Origin: Nymphalis io
Taxonomy: Eukaryota; Arthropoda; Insecta; Lepidoptera; Nymphalidae
DNA length: 64,000 nt
Reading direction: 5' to 3'
Assembly: GCF_905147045.1 (NCBI RefSeq)
Contig: NC_065910.1
Coordinates: forward strand, 7,440,001-7,504,000
Position numbers and translations under genes: made by a program. Below are positions 24,801 to 39,800 of the stretch, piece after piece. Below the pieces are notes generated by a model. That model made no database searches. It was given only the letters and a program-made list of their open reading frames with translations, and was not told the DNA's origin. The first letter of the stretch is position 1, and each line of letters opens with the position of its first letter.

Positions 24801-27800
24801 CCGCAAAATTTGGTATTGTTGTATTCCGGTTTGAAGGGTGAGTGAGCCAGTGTAATTACAGGCACAAGGGACATAACATCTTAGCTCCCAAAGTTGGTCG
24901 CGCATTAGTGATGTGAGCGATGGATATCATTTCTTACATGCCTATGTCTATGGGCGTTGGTGACCACTTACCATCAGGTGGCCCATATGCTCGTCCGCCT
25001 TCCCATACTATAAAAAAAGTATTAAAAACTATATAATCACCTAGTTCTATGAGATCGTTGACGGCGAACCGTATAGCTTGCTTGCTCGGCGGCTCCGGGA
25101 GATGGGAGAGAAAATCTTCCACTTTATCGTTCTGGGCGTAAGATTTACAATCCAGGACGGTTTGTTCCAACGGTATCCTGGGGATGGAAATTTCTAGAAT
25201 TATTCATTTACACTTTTGTAATTACTAGCTAGCTCTCGTCTTCGTACGGGTCTCGGTTACAAAAGGTCGTATCACATTCTTACTGCGTGCGGAAAAGGAG
25301 TTTTTTTTTGTTTAAAAACTATATTTATATTTTTTTTTCTTAATATTTATTTATAGCTTATACAAACCTCAGAATCTCAGGAGTTGTATGTGGAATTAGT
25401 TCTTCTTCCTTGTCTTTCGTGTACATTCTGTAGCAATGACCTGTTGATACAAGCAGTTAAGATTAATAATGTTTTACTTTAAATTGCAAATTGATGCTTT
25501 TAGTTAAAAAATTAGTTATTTTTTAATTTTCGCTTTGGATGTATAATTATCGTCTTTAAGCTTTTTATGAAACGGAAAAAATTAAAAAATATATTAATGT
25601 GCTCAAAACACGTTCAAGAACATGTCTTTAAATATCTATACCCATATATATTGTCACATACTTTTTAAATTGTAATCTGAAAACTGACAGCCCTCTTATG
25701 GTAAGTGAGCACTACCACCCATAGACATTGGGAACTGTACTAAATATTAACCATCCCTTAAATCACCAACCTTGGAAACTAAGACGTTATGTCCCTTGTC
25801 TGGTAAAGCATAGGCATGCTTTACCAGACCACAGCAATACTCAGTATTGCTGTTTGTGGGTAGAATATGGAGCCGAGGGTACCACCCACATACAGACGAG
25901 GTACACAAAACTCTCATATAGTACAGTAACGGCTTGGAAATGTCCCACTACCGGGCTAAGGCCTCCTCTCCCTTTTTGAAGAGAAGGTATGGAGCTTATT
26001 CCACCACGCTGCTCGTGGAATACACATGTCGCAGAATTTCAGTGAAATTAGACACATGAAGGTTTCCTCACGATGTTTTCCTTCAACGAAAAGCACGAGA
26101 TGAATTATAAACAGAAATTAAGCACATGAAAATTCAGAGGTGCTTGCCCGGGTTTGAAGCCACGTCCATCGGTTAAGATTCACACGTTCTTACCACTGGG
26201 CCAATGAGATAAGTAATATTACAAAAAAAAAGCAATATAAATTTACTGGTGGTAGGGCTTTGTGCAAGCTCGTCTGGGTAGGTACCACCCACTCATCAGA
26301 TATTCTACCGCAAAACAGCAATACTTGATATTGTTGTGTTCCGGTTTGAAGGGTGAGTGAGCCAGTGTAATTACAGGCACAAGGGACATAAAATCTTAGT
26401 TCCCAAGGTTGGTGGCGCATTGGATATGTAAGCGATGGTTGACATTTCTTACAATGCTAATGTCTAAGAGCGTTGGTGACCACTTACCATCAGGTGGCCC
26501 ATATGCTCGTCCGCCTTCCTATTCTATAAAAAAAAAAAAAAAAACAATTTTGTGCTGAACGATTTCTATTCTAAGCTCTACCAGCGTGCAAATTACTACA
26601 TATATATATATAGAAGCAGTTAAACGCCCCGCCGCCTCACCCGCGCGCACGCGGCCCGCGCGGCCCGCCCGCTGCGCGGCGCCGGCGCGCGACACCCACA
26701 CCGTCTCCAAGCTCGCCCCGCCTGCAACACACACACTCGTACTGAGCCCTTTTGGACGTCTTTTTAATCGTTTATTTCGGATGACAAAGACCCATGCAGT
26801 GTGAACCTACTAGATTAAATAAAATACAAAAAAAAAAAAACTAAATTTAAGCTCCTCCACGACCTAAGTTTGCGAGTAGAACTCGCAAACTTAGGTCGTG
26901 CGTCCCTGAAACGTCTATGTATGATATACTGTTATGGTTGTAATACTTCCTTCTTAGCGGCTAGTGAAATAATACAAGTTAGAATATCAAAACTATTCCC
27001 TATACTACTTGTGAATTAATTTCTTCTAATAAAAATATAAAAAAAAACACCATTTGAAATTAATAGACTTTATCACCGTTTGAACGATCATTACCATAAA
27101 AATTAGCACATATGTGAATATTTAAGAAGGAGAGATTTGGTTCCTCCTGACTGGCCTAGGCCAGTTTCGGTACGGGCCTCGGGGTTCCCCCCTTTACCCC
27201 GGCAATTCCTCACCGACAGGTTAACATGTCATGTCATTGATTTTTAGCCCGAGGGGCCAGGGTCTCAATGACCCAGTGGCTGTTTAATTAATTAATTTAA
27301 GAAGGTTTTTAAATTATCCATTTCGTTATCAGTCGCCACTAGATGTCGCTGTATATCATCTTATGACAATTAGTACGAGTAAATATTATGAAGTAAAAAA
27401 ATAAAGAAAAATGTATTATTTATTTCTTATCACCTGTTCCTTCCTTGATTCGGTTTTCTTTATGGGCACCGCTGTCTATCACGTGAACGACGTCCGGTAT
27501 AGTGATTGACGTTTCCGCGATATTCGTCGCCAGTACGATTTTACGGATACCGGGCGATGGTTTCGCGAACATCTTCGTTTGGTCTGCTGTCGATAATCTG
27601 TTTATATACGACGAGAAAAAATTATTTAGGGAATGGGTATAATAAATTCCTTTACCCCTACAACAGAGTTATTAAAAAAAAAAACCGCTCGCTAATTTCC
27701 AACCGCCATTTTGTTGGTGGGCAGAAAGGTAATGTAATTATTCGCGCAACGTTAACTTTTGGATGTGTTCAATTGTGTTACTTGAATTTTTAGGAGTAAT

Positions 27801-30800
27801 TGAGTAAGTATGATTTAACGTTCTATTTTAAAAAAGATAAATTCGAGGTATTTATAAGATCAGTTTCACTTCTGGATGCTAAATATGTATGTAGTGTGAG
27901 TAAGTTAAAAATATCTCCAATTTTTGTTCAGTCACAAGTAAACGTAAAATAAAAAACAATACGAATTAACTAACCACAACATACCTTATTGCAGGAATAA
28001 CTTAAATATTAAAAGACAATAATTATGAAAAAATATATATTAAATAAATAAAGTTATCACTATCTTACGTAAGAAAAAAACATATTCATAAAAATAAAAA
28101 CCAACCGCGTAAATATGAGAAAATATGACTGAAGCAAAATAATAATAATATCCCGGGACATATTTCACACACGGCCATCTTGATCCCAAATTAAGCTTGT
28201 ACAGAGCTTGTACTATGGAAACCAGACAACTGATATACTACATATACTATTTTTCTTTTGTAAATACATACTTATATAGATAATTACACCCAGACAAACA
28301 GACATGTTCATGCACACAAATGTCTGTCTTGGGTGGGAATCGAACCCACAACCTTCGGCGTGAAAGGCAAGTATCTACCAACCACGCTAACCGGCTCGTC
28401 TTGAAAAAATAAAACAGAAAAGATGACTTTTATTTTTCTATCGCAATTACTCTTAAATATTTCTATATAGTTAATTTTATATAACAACCCATTCCCCCAA
28501 CACCATCATATTCCTCCTTACCCAAAAACGAAGCCGCGGGCGAACACTAGTAAATTAATAAATTTTATTCTAACATTATAATTTATCCACTTGCCTAGAA
28601 TGCACTGGCAACACCAAGTGTAAAGGTGAATTACTATACAAATTGTCTAACAACATTTTCGTTTGTTTTATTTCAGCCCAACCGGGGAGGAACACTAGTA
28701 TAGCACCTTCTGATTGTGTTTTATCGACCGCATTTATTACTTCTAGTATCTGTAAAATATAATATTTAATTTATTAAAAGATAATTAGAGGAGCAAATGA
28801 TCACCGTATATTAAGTAGCCCTTCGTTCTTTTTTTTTATTAAATAAGTAAGGCGGACGAGCATATAGGCCACCTGATGGTAAGTGGTCACCAACGCCCTT
28901 AGACATTGGCATTGTAAGAAATGTCAACCATCGCTTACATAGCCAATGCGCACTAACCTTAGGAAATAAGATTTTATGTCCCTTGTGCCTGTAATTACAC
29001 TGGCTCACTCACCCTTCAAACAGGAACACAACAATATCAAATACTGCTGTTTTGCGGTAGAATATCTGATAAGTGGGTGGTACCTACCCAGACGAGCTAG
29101 CACAAAGCTCTACCACCGTTCACTTATATATTGCCAATATGAAATGTTTTAAATTACTATAATAGGTAAGCCAGACTGTTAAGTTGTCCACCTGATGGTA
29201 AGTGGTCACCACCGAGTATAGACATAGGTATTGTAAATATTAACCATCCTTTACATCGTTATAGCACCACAAGTTTGATTTGATTGTATTTTAATATGTA
29301 TAAATATATAATTATTTGTAATAGATACATAATAAAATAATTAATATTTCCAAAATATCGTTGTAATTCCAATTATAGATTACCTCTGCACAATCGACTT
29401 GCGGTTTTCCGTCGGGTTTCGCGCAATTTTCCATAGTCCACGAAAGATTTAAATTAAATTTCGTTTGTATATCTTCCAAGTTCGATATTTCGACTGGATA
29501 CGTTTTCCCTGGCACTTCTATAATAGGACAATCGTTGAAATAACTAGAATTATACAGAAAAAAAACAACTTTAAATATATATGTCAGAGATAATAAATTT
29601 AAGCGGGTATACGACGTCTTATTAGAATAGCAACACCACACAACGTGATGTATGTCATATGGGTTGGTCGGTTGTCAGACGTCAAGTTGTAAAAATATAA
29701 GACGGGTGTCTATTTTATTGTACAGCCGAATAATGGAAATATAAAATATAAAGGAGTATGTCAGTAGCGCGTGTGATCGTTTGTCGAGCGACCCCCTTGG
29801 TCTCTTGCTCTCAAGACAGCGCACTGACTGATTCAATAAAATCAACATATTGGACGACAATGGCGGCCATTAAAATGGCAATCCATTTGAATCCGCGACA
29901 TACGCGAGTGTACGAATTGTACGTAGGATTATAACAAATAACAGGTCAGCAATTCTCAAAAATATACAAATTATAGCAATAATATTAAAAAAAAAAAAAA
30001 CGTACTTAGTGAAAACATCTGTGTCCAAAGTTGCGCTCATGACGATAATCTTCAAGTCAGGATTGATTTTCAGTGCTCGCTTCAACAATAGGAGAGTAAC
30101 GTCTGTGTTTACATCTCTTTCATGGGCTTCGTCGATAAAGACGTGGGAGCAGCCTTTGAGGCCTGTAAAAGAGAAAAGAGCACATCAGTGCAACAAACGT
30201 GACATCTTCTTGGTGGTAGGCTGGTACCGTCCGCTTATCACTTATTCTAATACAGTACAGTAACAGTTAATGTCCCACTGCTGGGCTAAGGCCCCCTCTC
30301 CCTTTTGAGGAGAAGGTTTGGAACTTATTCTACCACGCTGCTCCAATGCGGGTTTGTAGAATACACATGTGACATAATTTCAATGTAATTAGACACATGC
30401 AGGTTTCCTCACGATGTTTTCCTTCACCGTCAAGCACGAGATGAATTATAATCACAAATTAAGCACTTGAAAATTCAGTGGTGCTTGCCCGGGTTTAAAC
30501 CCACGATCGTCGGTTAAGATTCACGCGTTCTAACCACTAGGCCATCTCGGCTTTTTACTTATTATAATGCTAAAGAATAATTAGCAATGTTGTGTTACGG
30601 TTTGAAGAATGAATGAGCCTCTTCAACATGCACCATGTACATTTTCTCAAATGCTACTAAAAATATAACAGTAACAGAGGCCTCCTCTCCCTTTTGAAGA
30701 GAAGGTTTGAAGCTTATTCCACCACGCTTCTCCAATGCGGGTCGGTAGAATACACATGTGGCAGAATTTCAGTAAAATTTGACGATCATCGGTTAAGATT

Positions 30801-33800
30801 CACGCGTTCTAATCAATGGGCCATCTTGGCTTACTAAAAATATACCTAATTATATTCAAATAAGTGTATACAAAAACATTTTGTATGTCTTGTTATGATA
30901 AAACTGCCTACTTATTAGTTTCTTACTGTCAAAATGTTTTGACAGGTCGGTTGGCGTAGTTGGTGGATACTTGCCTTTCAAACCGAAGGTTGTGGGTTCG
31001 ATTCCCACCAAGGACAGACATTTGTGTGCATGAACTGTTTGTCCTAAGTCTGTGTGTAATTATCTATATAAGTATGTATTTACAAAAGAAAAATAGTATA
31101 TGTATTATATCAGTTGTCTGGTTTCCATAGTACAAACTCTGCTTAGTTTGGGATCAGATGACCGTATGTGAATAATGTCCCAGGATATTATTATTAAAAG
31201 GATAATGCTATTGCTACAGGTTGGGTCTCATGTAGCACTTACGAAAAACATATAATGTAAATATAATAATCAGTCTTTGATCAATAAAAGACCGCTATTA
31301 AATAAAAATCCTTCCAATGTTCCTACCATGTTACGCACACTTTGATTGACATCGGTTGTACGCGAGATCATTCGCAAACCCATTTGTTCTAAATTGCTAA
31401 TTATTAGAGTAATCTCTCATTGTAAAAGAAATTGAAGTGTCTGTAATTAAAATAGTAACAAAAGTCATCATTGCAGTCCACTTATTCAAACGTTTCCTGA
31501 ACATAACGCCCACCATGGATTCCCGTGCTAACGAGTTCACGAATTAACAATTAGCCCGGCTTCCCGACGTCCCGTTAAAAAACTAATTTTGAATCTTATT
31601 GAATTGAAAAATAAAAATAAAATATAATATTGGGGCATAAAATCTTAGTTCCCAAGGTTGGTGGCGCATTGGCTATAAGCGATGGTTGACATTTCTTACA
31701 ATGCCAATGTCTAAGGGCGTTTGGTGACGACTTACCAGGTGGCCCATATGCTCGTCCACCTTCCTATTCTATATAAAAAAAAATGTATTGAAAGATGGAA
31801 ATGTATTGAAAAATGAAATGTATTGGTATTTTTTTCACGGTATGCATATCACTAATGCTAGTGTCAAAAGGCGATGGTGACCACTTACCATAATTAATTT
31901 ACTTGTTTGTCTGCATTTTTTAAAAGGCAGTTTTTTCATGAAAACTAAATAATTAACTTAATTTATTAAGCTTATAACGACATTTTAGCTTACTTGGATT
32001 TAATTGTAACCTCCTTAGCAAGACTCCAGACGTACAATAAAGTATCGCCCCACCTGGAGGCCTCGGTAACTTGGAGTGGAGACGCACTTGGTACCCAATC
32101 GATTCACCGACCTGGAAAATATAGACAAAAAATTGTAACATAATATTATATATGTAGATGATGGGTTGCGGTGGAAGTGCTTACTGAAACAGGAAGCAAC
32201 GAATAACATTCAGTAATGCACTTCACTCACTCATGAAGTACTTCGTGTGAGGGTGTTACACCAATAGGCGTTTTTTAAACAAAATGCATATCTAAATGCT
32301 AGTCTACGGAAATTCAATAAAACAAATAGTTTAAAAAGAGAACACTTACAAGGCTAACTTTCAGGGTACAACTAATATTTGAATCGATTTGACATCAAAC
32401 AAAACATTGTACTAAAAAGGCCTGACTGATATCGACCAATATGTCCGTAGAAGACGAGCCAATTGCGTAAAAGATATTATAATACAGACACGCACACAAG
32501 TGAGCAAGCACAGACACCTTTACTCTTAATCTCATAATCTCAAGAAACGGCGAGGCGAGCGTAGAATGTTCACATCGCAAGATTGGTTTCACGTGCTTTC
32601 AAGGCACGGGAGTGTAAAGTGAGAATTTCTCGACGACAAAAATCAAAAACATTTTGCGGCAGACTGTGATTTGAAACCATAAGGTTAATGCCAATTTGAC
32701 TTTAATGAAAAAAGCGCGGATACATTAAATTTGAAAGATTTATTTGGTGGTAAGGCTTTGTGCATGCCAGTTTGGGCAGGTACCATCCACTCGTCAGATA
32801 TTCTACCGCTAAACCGAAATATTTAGTATTATTGCGTTGGTTTAAAAGTCTTCATCTTCTCTATATTGGTGGTGCATTGGCGATGTAAGGAATGGTTAAT
32901 ATTTCTTACATCACCAATCTCTATGGGCAGTGTTGAACACTAACCACCAGGCTTTGGTTCATTTATCTGTCTGGCTATCTATAACATCAAAAAATAACTT
33001 TTGAAAGGTAATAATTAACGGCAGCAGTAAGACTGTTATAGGACTGTTAAATCAGAATTTCTTTCACAAAGTAACCCATTTGTTCGTCTACACATACAAC
33101 AATTTCCATACCTGTTCACCGAGTTCATCGGCGACTCTCTGAGCTAAACCAATAGCGGCAACACGACGCGGTTCAGACACTATGACAGCAGCGTTGACGC
33201 CGCAGTGACGCAGTATCGCTGCGGGCGCACGAGTCGACTTCCCGCAGCCCGCAGCACCCACGATCACTGTCACGCGGGACTTTTCTATCGTTGATGCTAT
33301 TTCTTCTCTGAAATTAGTGAAATTTTGGTTGATATAGAGTAACGTTTTTATAACACTCGATTATTAGTAAGTAAGCTTCGAGATTCTCCTAAAGAGAAAA
33401 GGTGACGTTTGACTATTTATGGGCATTTATGTCAATAAATTCGATTTCTTACCAAATAGTGTTAAGAATTTACATACGATATAAACATTAACAAACGTAT
33501 GTTGTCTGTGTGATTATTAAAGATAAAAATTAACGACTCGCCTAAGTCGGCCTTTAAAGACGGATCAACTAGTTTCACATGCAACGAATTCAGATTTCCG
33601 GAAAATAATATATGTTCCCTAACTTGTAAATTGTAAAAAGCCGTGATGCCGCCGTGCCCAGTGGTAAGAACGCGTGAATCTTAACCGATGATCGTGGGTT
33701 CAAACCCGGGCAAGCACTACTGAATATTCATCTGTTTAATTCATGTTATAATTCATCTCGTGTTTGGCGGTGAAGGAAAACATCGTGAGGAAACCTGCAC

Positions 33801-36800
33801 GTGTCTAATTTCACTGAAATTCTGCCACATGTGTATTCCACCAACCCGCATTGGAGCAGCTTGGTGGAATAAGCTCCAAAACCTTCTCCTCGAAAAAAAA
33901 GTAGAAGAGGCCTTAGGAGTCCAGCAGTCGGACATAATTTACAGGCTGTTACTGCTGTAAATTATTATATAACTATTTAATGATAATTAGTCGAAATGTT
34001 TTACGTATCTTGATTAGCGCTTCCTATGATTTTAGACCGAATATTAAATAGGTGACCTTTTGGAAACCGGACTTTAAAATTTTAATGTAATTACATATTC
34101 ATATAAAATTAAATGTCACTATATTAAAAGAAAGGTCATAGTAATGTTTTATGAATTAAAAAAAAAACGCCTTGTACATATAAATAATTGCTGATATATA
34201 TAATTAATGAAGTACATATAACTAATTAAAAGCTTATTAGTAAAAACTGTTGATTAAGATCGAGTATGTTACTAAAAAATAAAAACATAGTATGTTTCTA
34301 AATATTTGTGCATGCTCGAACTTCTAAAACAAAATAACTTATAACCGAGTTCAATTAATCTTGTCAGTAAGTATATTACATAGAGTTAAGAAAAAAATAT
34401 GTGTATTATATTTCAATACTGGTATATAAAATAGGCGATTGGACTGGTAAATGGGGATCCTGATGGTAGGTGGTCACCGGCATAGACATTAGCGCTGTAA
34501 GAAATATTTTTCGTTCCTTAAATTTTTTCAATGTGCCATCAATCTTGGGAACGAAGATGTTATGTTCATCGTGCCTGTAGTTACACTGGATCATTCACTC
34601 TTCAAATCGGAACACAACGATATTGCTGTTTGGCGGCGGAATGTGATGAGTGGATGGTACCTACCGAGACGGGCCGACACAAAGCCCTACCACCAAGAAA
34701 AGTAATTAAATCCGATAGTTTGAATCCAGAACCTAAGCTATAGTATGTCTATCTAAGAAAAAAAAAACCAAAAATTTAGTTTTTTTTTGTTTATGAATAA
34801 AAAATTGTATTTTTGAGTTCTGTGGTAACAGATTTGGAAATATTCCTGTTCTAGATTTTATAACGATATCCTCATTATTCTGCTATTGACTACGAGCAAT
34901 TAAAAGCAGAATAACTGCAGTTTAATATATAGAAATTAATTTCTAATTTAAATCAAAATATGATGATATTTGAATGTTTTAAAAAAACGACATACAGACA
35001 CATACGACGTCATACGCTACTATGAAAAGTTATTTTAAAAGTTCTACAACTAATCAAATTCTCAAAAAGAACAAGCTAGACGGTTAGTTTAAAAAAGACT
35101 CTTTTACTGGTGGTAGAGCTTTGTGCAAGCTCGTCTGGGTAGGTACCACCCACTCATCAGATATTCTACCGCAAAACAGCAGTACTTGGTATTGTTGTGT
35201 TCCGGTTTGAAAGGCGTGTGAACCAGTGTAATTACAGGCACAAGGGATATAACATCTTAGTTCCCAATGTTGGTGGAGAATTGGTGATGTAAGCGATGGT
35301 TAACATTTCTTACAATGCCAATGTCTATGGGCGTTGGTGACCACTTACCATCACCAGGTGGCCGATATGCTCGTCAGCCTTCCTATTCTATAAAAAAAGA
35401 CGCTAGTTTTCTACACAAGTCTATTTAGACATATTCCAAATCACGGCTACAATCATGTATTTTGTTGTCGAAACACAGATAAGTAATAAAAAAAATCTAA
35501 TTAATTTTTTTATATCATACAAATAGGATTTAAAAAATTAAAATATTTTTCCTCTTCCTATAAGGAAAACTCGTTACGGAATCAATTCAATATAAATACA
35601 TTACGATTCTATTAAACATTGCATGACGTGACATTTGCTTTAATAAAACCGGGAAGAACCGGGCATTTGGAAACTTGAAAATCGTAAGCATATTGTGATT
35701 AGGCAGAGTGCACATAGTTTTTTTTAAAAAAAAAACCTAAATCTTAATTGAAAATTATTATATTGCACTAGTTTCCACCCGCGGTTTCACCCGCGTGTGA
35801 ATCTGTGCCCCTGACAACGTCTGCAAAACGTCAATGCTATCTAATAAATAAATAAACTGGCAATAGGCACACAGATCAAGTCGAAACAGCTTTATAGCTT
35901 TAAAGACTGCTCAATTTTCCTATTGTTTATAATATATAATATTAAAGAATTCTAAGCGAATGAAAGAAAGATACATAGACACAAGTGTTTCTACAACGCG
36001 CTTTCACTAGGAAGGCGTACGCGTTTCGCGTGATATCGTCAGATTACGTCGACTCCATTCGCTTGACGTCACGGCAGCAACGTCACAGAAAGACTGCGTG
36101 AAATAGCTGCGTTTGTTCAACTCTCACTTTCGTTACTAGAAAATCGAAGAGCATCTACACTGACTTTGAATTGAAATTACATTGGGAACGATGAAAGTAA
36201 AATTTACTCGAGTGAAAAGTTTGTGACGTAAAAATGAGACGCTCTTATTGGTGATTATTATTTTTAAAATATTTGCGAAATGATTTTGATCATTATTATG
36301 TGTAAACATCTTAGCGTTACACGGTAGGGGCTAACAGACTTCGAGAGTCAGACAAGAAAGCGTCAGATGACGTCAGCGTAAGATTTAGAGCTAAAATGAC
36401 CTTTGTGTTGTTCAAATTGTTTGTCCTCATTTACTTCTTCTGTCGGATTTATACCGGAAAATACAAATTATTATTAATATTTCTTAAATCGGTTTTATTT
36501 ACATTATTATATATGTATCGTACATAACAAATAAGTTACTATGTGATTATATACTTTAATTTAACCGACACCGACTCCTACCTAGTAAATATCTGTTTTT
36601 AAAATAATTTAAAGTAATTTTTTTTAGCAGCTTTTAAAAAAATTGAATTCTACATAGAATTTTACTGCGTGTGTACTATATATAAGTATACCGACCTAGT
36701 TAGTTATAGTGACATAGAAAACAATATTCAGGTCAATACGTAACACTTATGAAGTACAATGTGACCTTGCGTACCGTATTCCCGTCCTTGTTACTGGACC

Positions 36801-39800
36801 CGACCTACAATATCGACCTTGGCCGCCTCGAGCGACCTCTGGGTGACCTTATTGTGTACATCACCCGACCGTTGTGACCCCTATACAAAGTTTGCAACGT
36901 TATTTCAATACCGCTGACATTGTTTTGACATAATGTTATAAAAAGAGGTAGGTTTTGTTTATTTTATGTTCGAAATTTAAAAAATTATACTGATTAAAAT
37001 AGAACTATCATAGCTTATATTTTCAATATAGAACTACATTTACATATAAAGATTAGTACATCGTTCAATCAGAGATGGCGCTGTTTTCATTTATTTTTAA
37101 CCTAAGATATAAAAAGAGCGGAGTTTAACGTGTGCATCTGTGTGTATGTGCGTGGCATCATAGCTCCCAAAACAAATGGACCGATACGATTTTAATGGGA
37201 CTTTGTCTGTTTATAACCTGATGTGATCGAGACGGTTTTTATGAATTATAAGGATCTGTTCAGACGTTTGACGATCAATAGCTCATTTCCTACTCGACAA
37301 AAGGGTTTTAGCAAGTTTCACAGGTCCGATTGCGAACTGACGACGCTTTTGTTATATTAATAATAATAATATCCTGGGACATTTTTCACACACGGCCATC
37401 TGATCCCAAATTAAGCTTGTACAGAGCTTGTACTATGGAAACCAGACATCTGATATACTACATATACTATTTGTCTATCTTGACTCAGGACAAACAGACA
37501 TGATCATGCACACAAATATCTGTCCTGGATCGAACACACAACCTTCGACATGAAAGGCAAGCATCCACCAACCACAGCAACCGGCTTGTCAATATCAAGA
37601 GGTACTCATAGTACAGTTACATGGTCAACAGACGTTTACTTTTTAGAGAATTTCTTGTGTAATTTTATTAATACAGTGTTTACTCAGATTTAATTAGTTT
37701 ATATATCGTCTAACAGGTGGCGCTGTGTTTTAAATAGTATCTTGCAGAATGTAATGTTTTGTATGTATAGTTTCAGTACTTCGATCAAGACCTCCAAACA
37801 GCGATACTTAGTACTGTTGTGTTCCGGTTTGAAAGGCGAGTGAGCCAGGGTAACTAAAGGCACAAGGGAGATAACATCTTAGTTCTCAAGCTAGGTGGCG
37901 CATTGATGATATAAGACACGGTTAATATTTCTTACAGCTCCAATATCTATGGGCGGTGGTGACAACTTACCATCAGGTGGCTTATTTGCCACTCTGCCTG
38001 CATATTACAAAAAAATATGTTTCCATAAATAAATTACTTTACTTTTACATACATACCTATGTTTTCTTGGCTTTTATAATTGAGCCAAACTTAGAATCTC
38101 TTTGTTTTGAAGTCGGTCAAAAGGTGAGAATATAAAAAAAAATACTTACGCATATCCATCTATTGGTAACGGCGTTAATTTCTCATCGTAATTTTTGAAT
38201 GTCTGTCTGAGTGTTCGCTCGCGTCTCTCTCTCGCTGACTGTATATGCTCGATTTGCTTGCCGAACACCGGGTGGATCGGGGGTTTAAGGTCTGTGTAAA
38301 TTATTATTAATAATATCACGGACGAATAAGTACGTTTATAAAAATGAAAGCATGTGTCAGTCATTTGTTGTTGATATTTATATGAACACCGGTGTTAACA
38401 TAACAAATAAATGATAATGAATGTTAAGTATCTGTCTAAATACTTAACATTCATTGGTTACTTATTGCGTCATTTGGTATCGACCAATGGCCGTACAGTT
38501 TAATCCAAAAACTTATCCATTCAAAAGAGCTTAAGAGCCTCCTTGAATAAAGTATATATAGATTTTCAATACCTGTTAGAGTCTCCAATTTATCGTTTTC
38601 ATTTTCCATTATTTCCTCGGAACAATCTGGAAAAAAATATCCAATTCAAATATGGAATCAAAGCTATATAATATGACGTCACGTGACAGACATTATTGTC
38701 GGTTAAGACATTCTTGAAAATCGGTCTCATGCAACACAACAACAAAGTGGTATTTACTCAGACCGGGTTGCACAAAGCCCTACCACCCAGTAAGCCCAAT
38801 CATTTTTCATTGGTCCGCATAAACTCTGTTTAACCGACCTTTCAGAGTTTACAGCCTTTTAAACTATGCACTAGACTGACAAAAAATTAAAAGAAAGAAA
38901 ACAGTCGATATTGTGTATGAGTGGAGATCTTATTTTCATACTTTTTTTTTTATTTATTTAATAGGAACACTAACAATAAACATATTAAATAAGCATACAT
39001 AACATCCAAAGAGAAAAATACCCTTTCTAATATGTATATCGATTACAAGTGTACACGACATTCATACATTTATCACTTAATAATCACTTAATATATTTAT
39101 ATACTTAGTTTTCAAAAATAATATATTTTAATGATATATTATTTACCTTCATCATCTATAGTTGAATCTTTGTTGAAAACAGATGCCGTGTTTAATAATT
39201 TTTGTTCTGATTCTTTGAATGTCGCTTCATATATACTTTCTGGAATAAAAACATTTTATTAATAAATATTTTGAAAACTTGTTATATTTCAGTTTCTTTC
39301 CTTAATTAAACTAATTTTAAATAATTATTTTATGTTGATATAAATCTTACAACAATACAAGATAATGAAAAATAATTTTAAAAATCAAAAATTATATAAA
39401 TTTGAAAAAAAAAAGTGTCATATGATTTATTTAGATTATTGTTATATATAGAGATTAGTGCGAGTAAAACATTAAATTGTATGAAAATAATGTTTAGAGT
39501 AAGTTTTCGCCTATAAGTCTATCAACTTAAAGAAAGCTATGTCACATATTTATTTGCACTGTTCATTTTATTTTTAGACTATTTATGGCATAAAGCTTTA
39601 AAACAATATACTTATGTTGGTTTATTTTTTACCAGTGTAATGTAAGACAAGACAAATTTTAGTATATACAGCTAAAAAAAATATTGTTTTTTTTATATTT
39701 GCCAGGAGGGCAAATGACTCTACTCCACCAGTATAGTCGGGAAGAATGTTCTGCACTAGCCGCCCGCCTTGCCGGCCCACAAGATGCCTCTTCCAACCTC

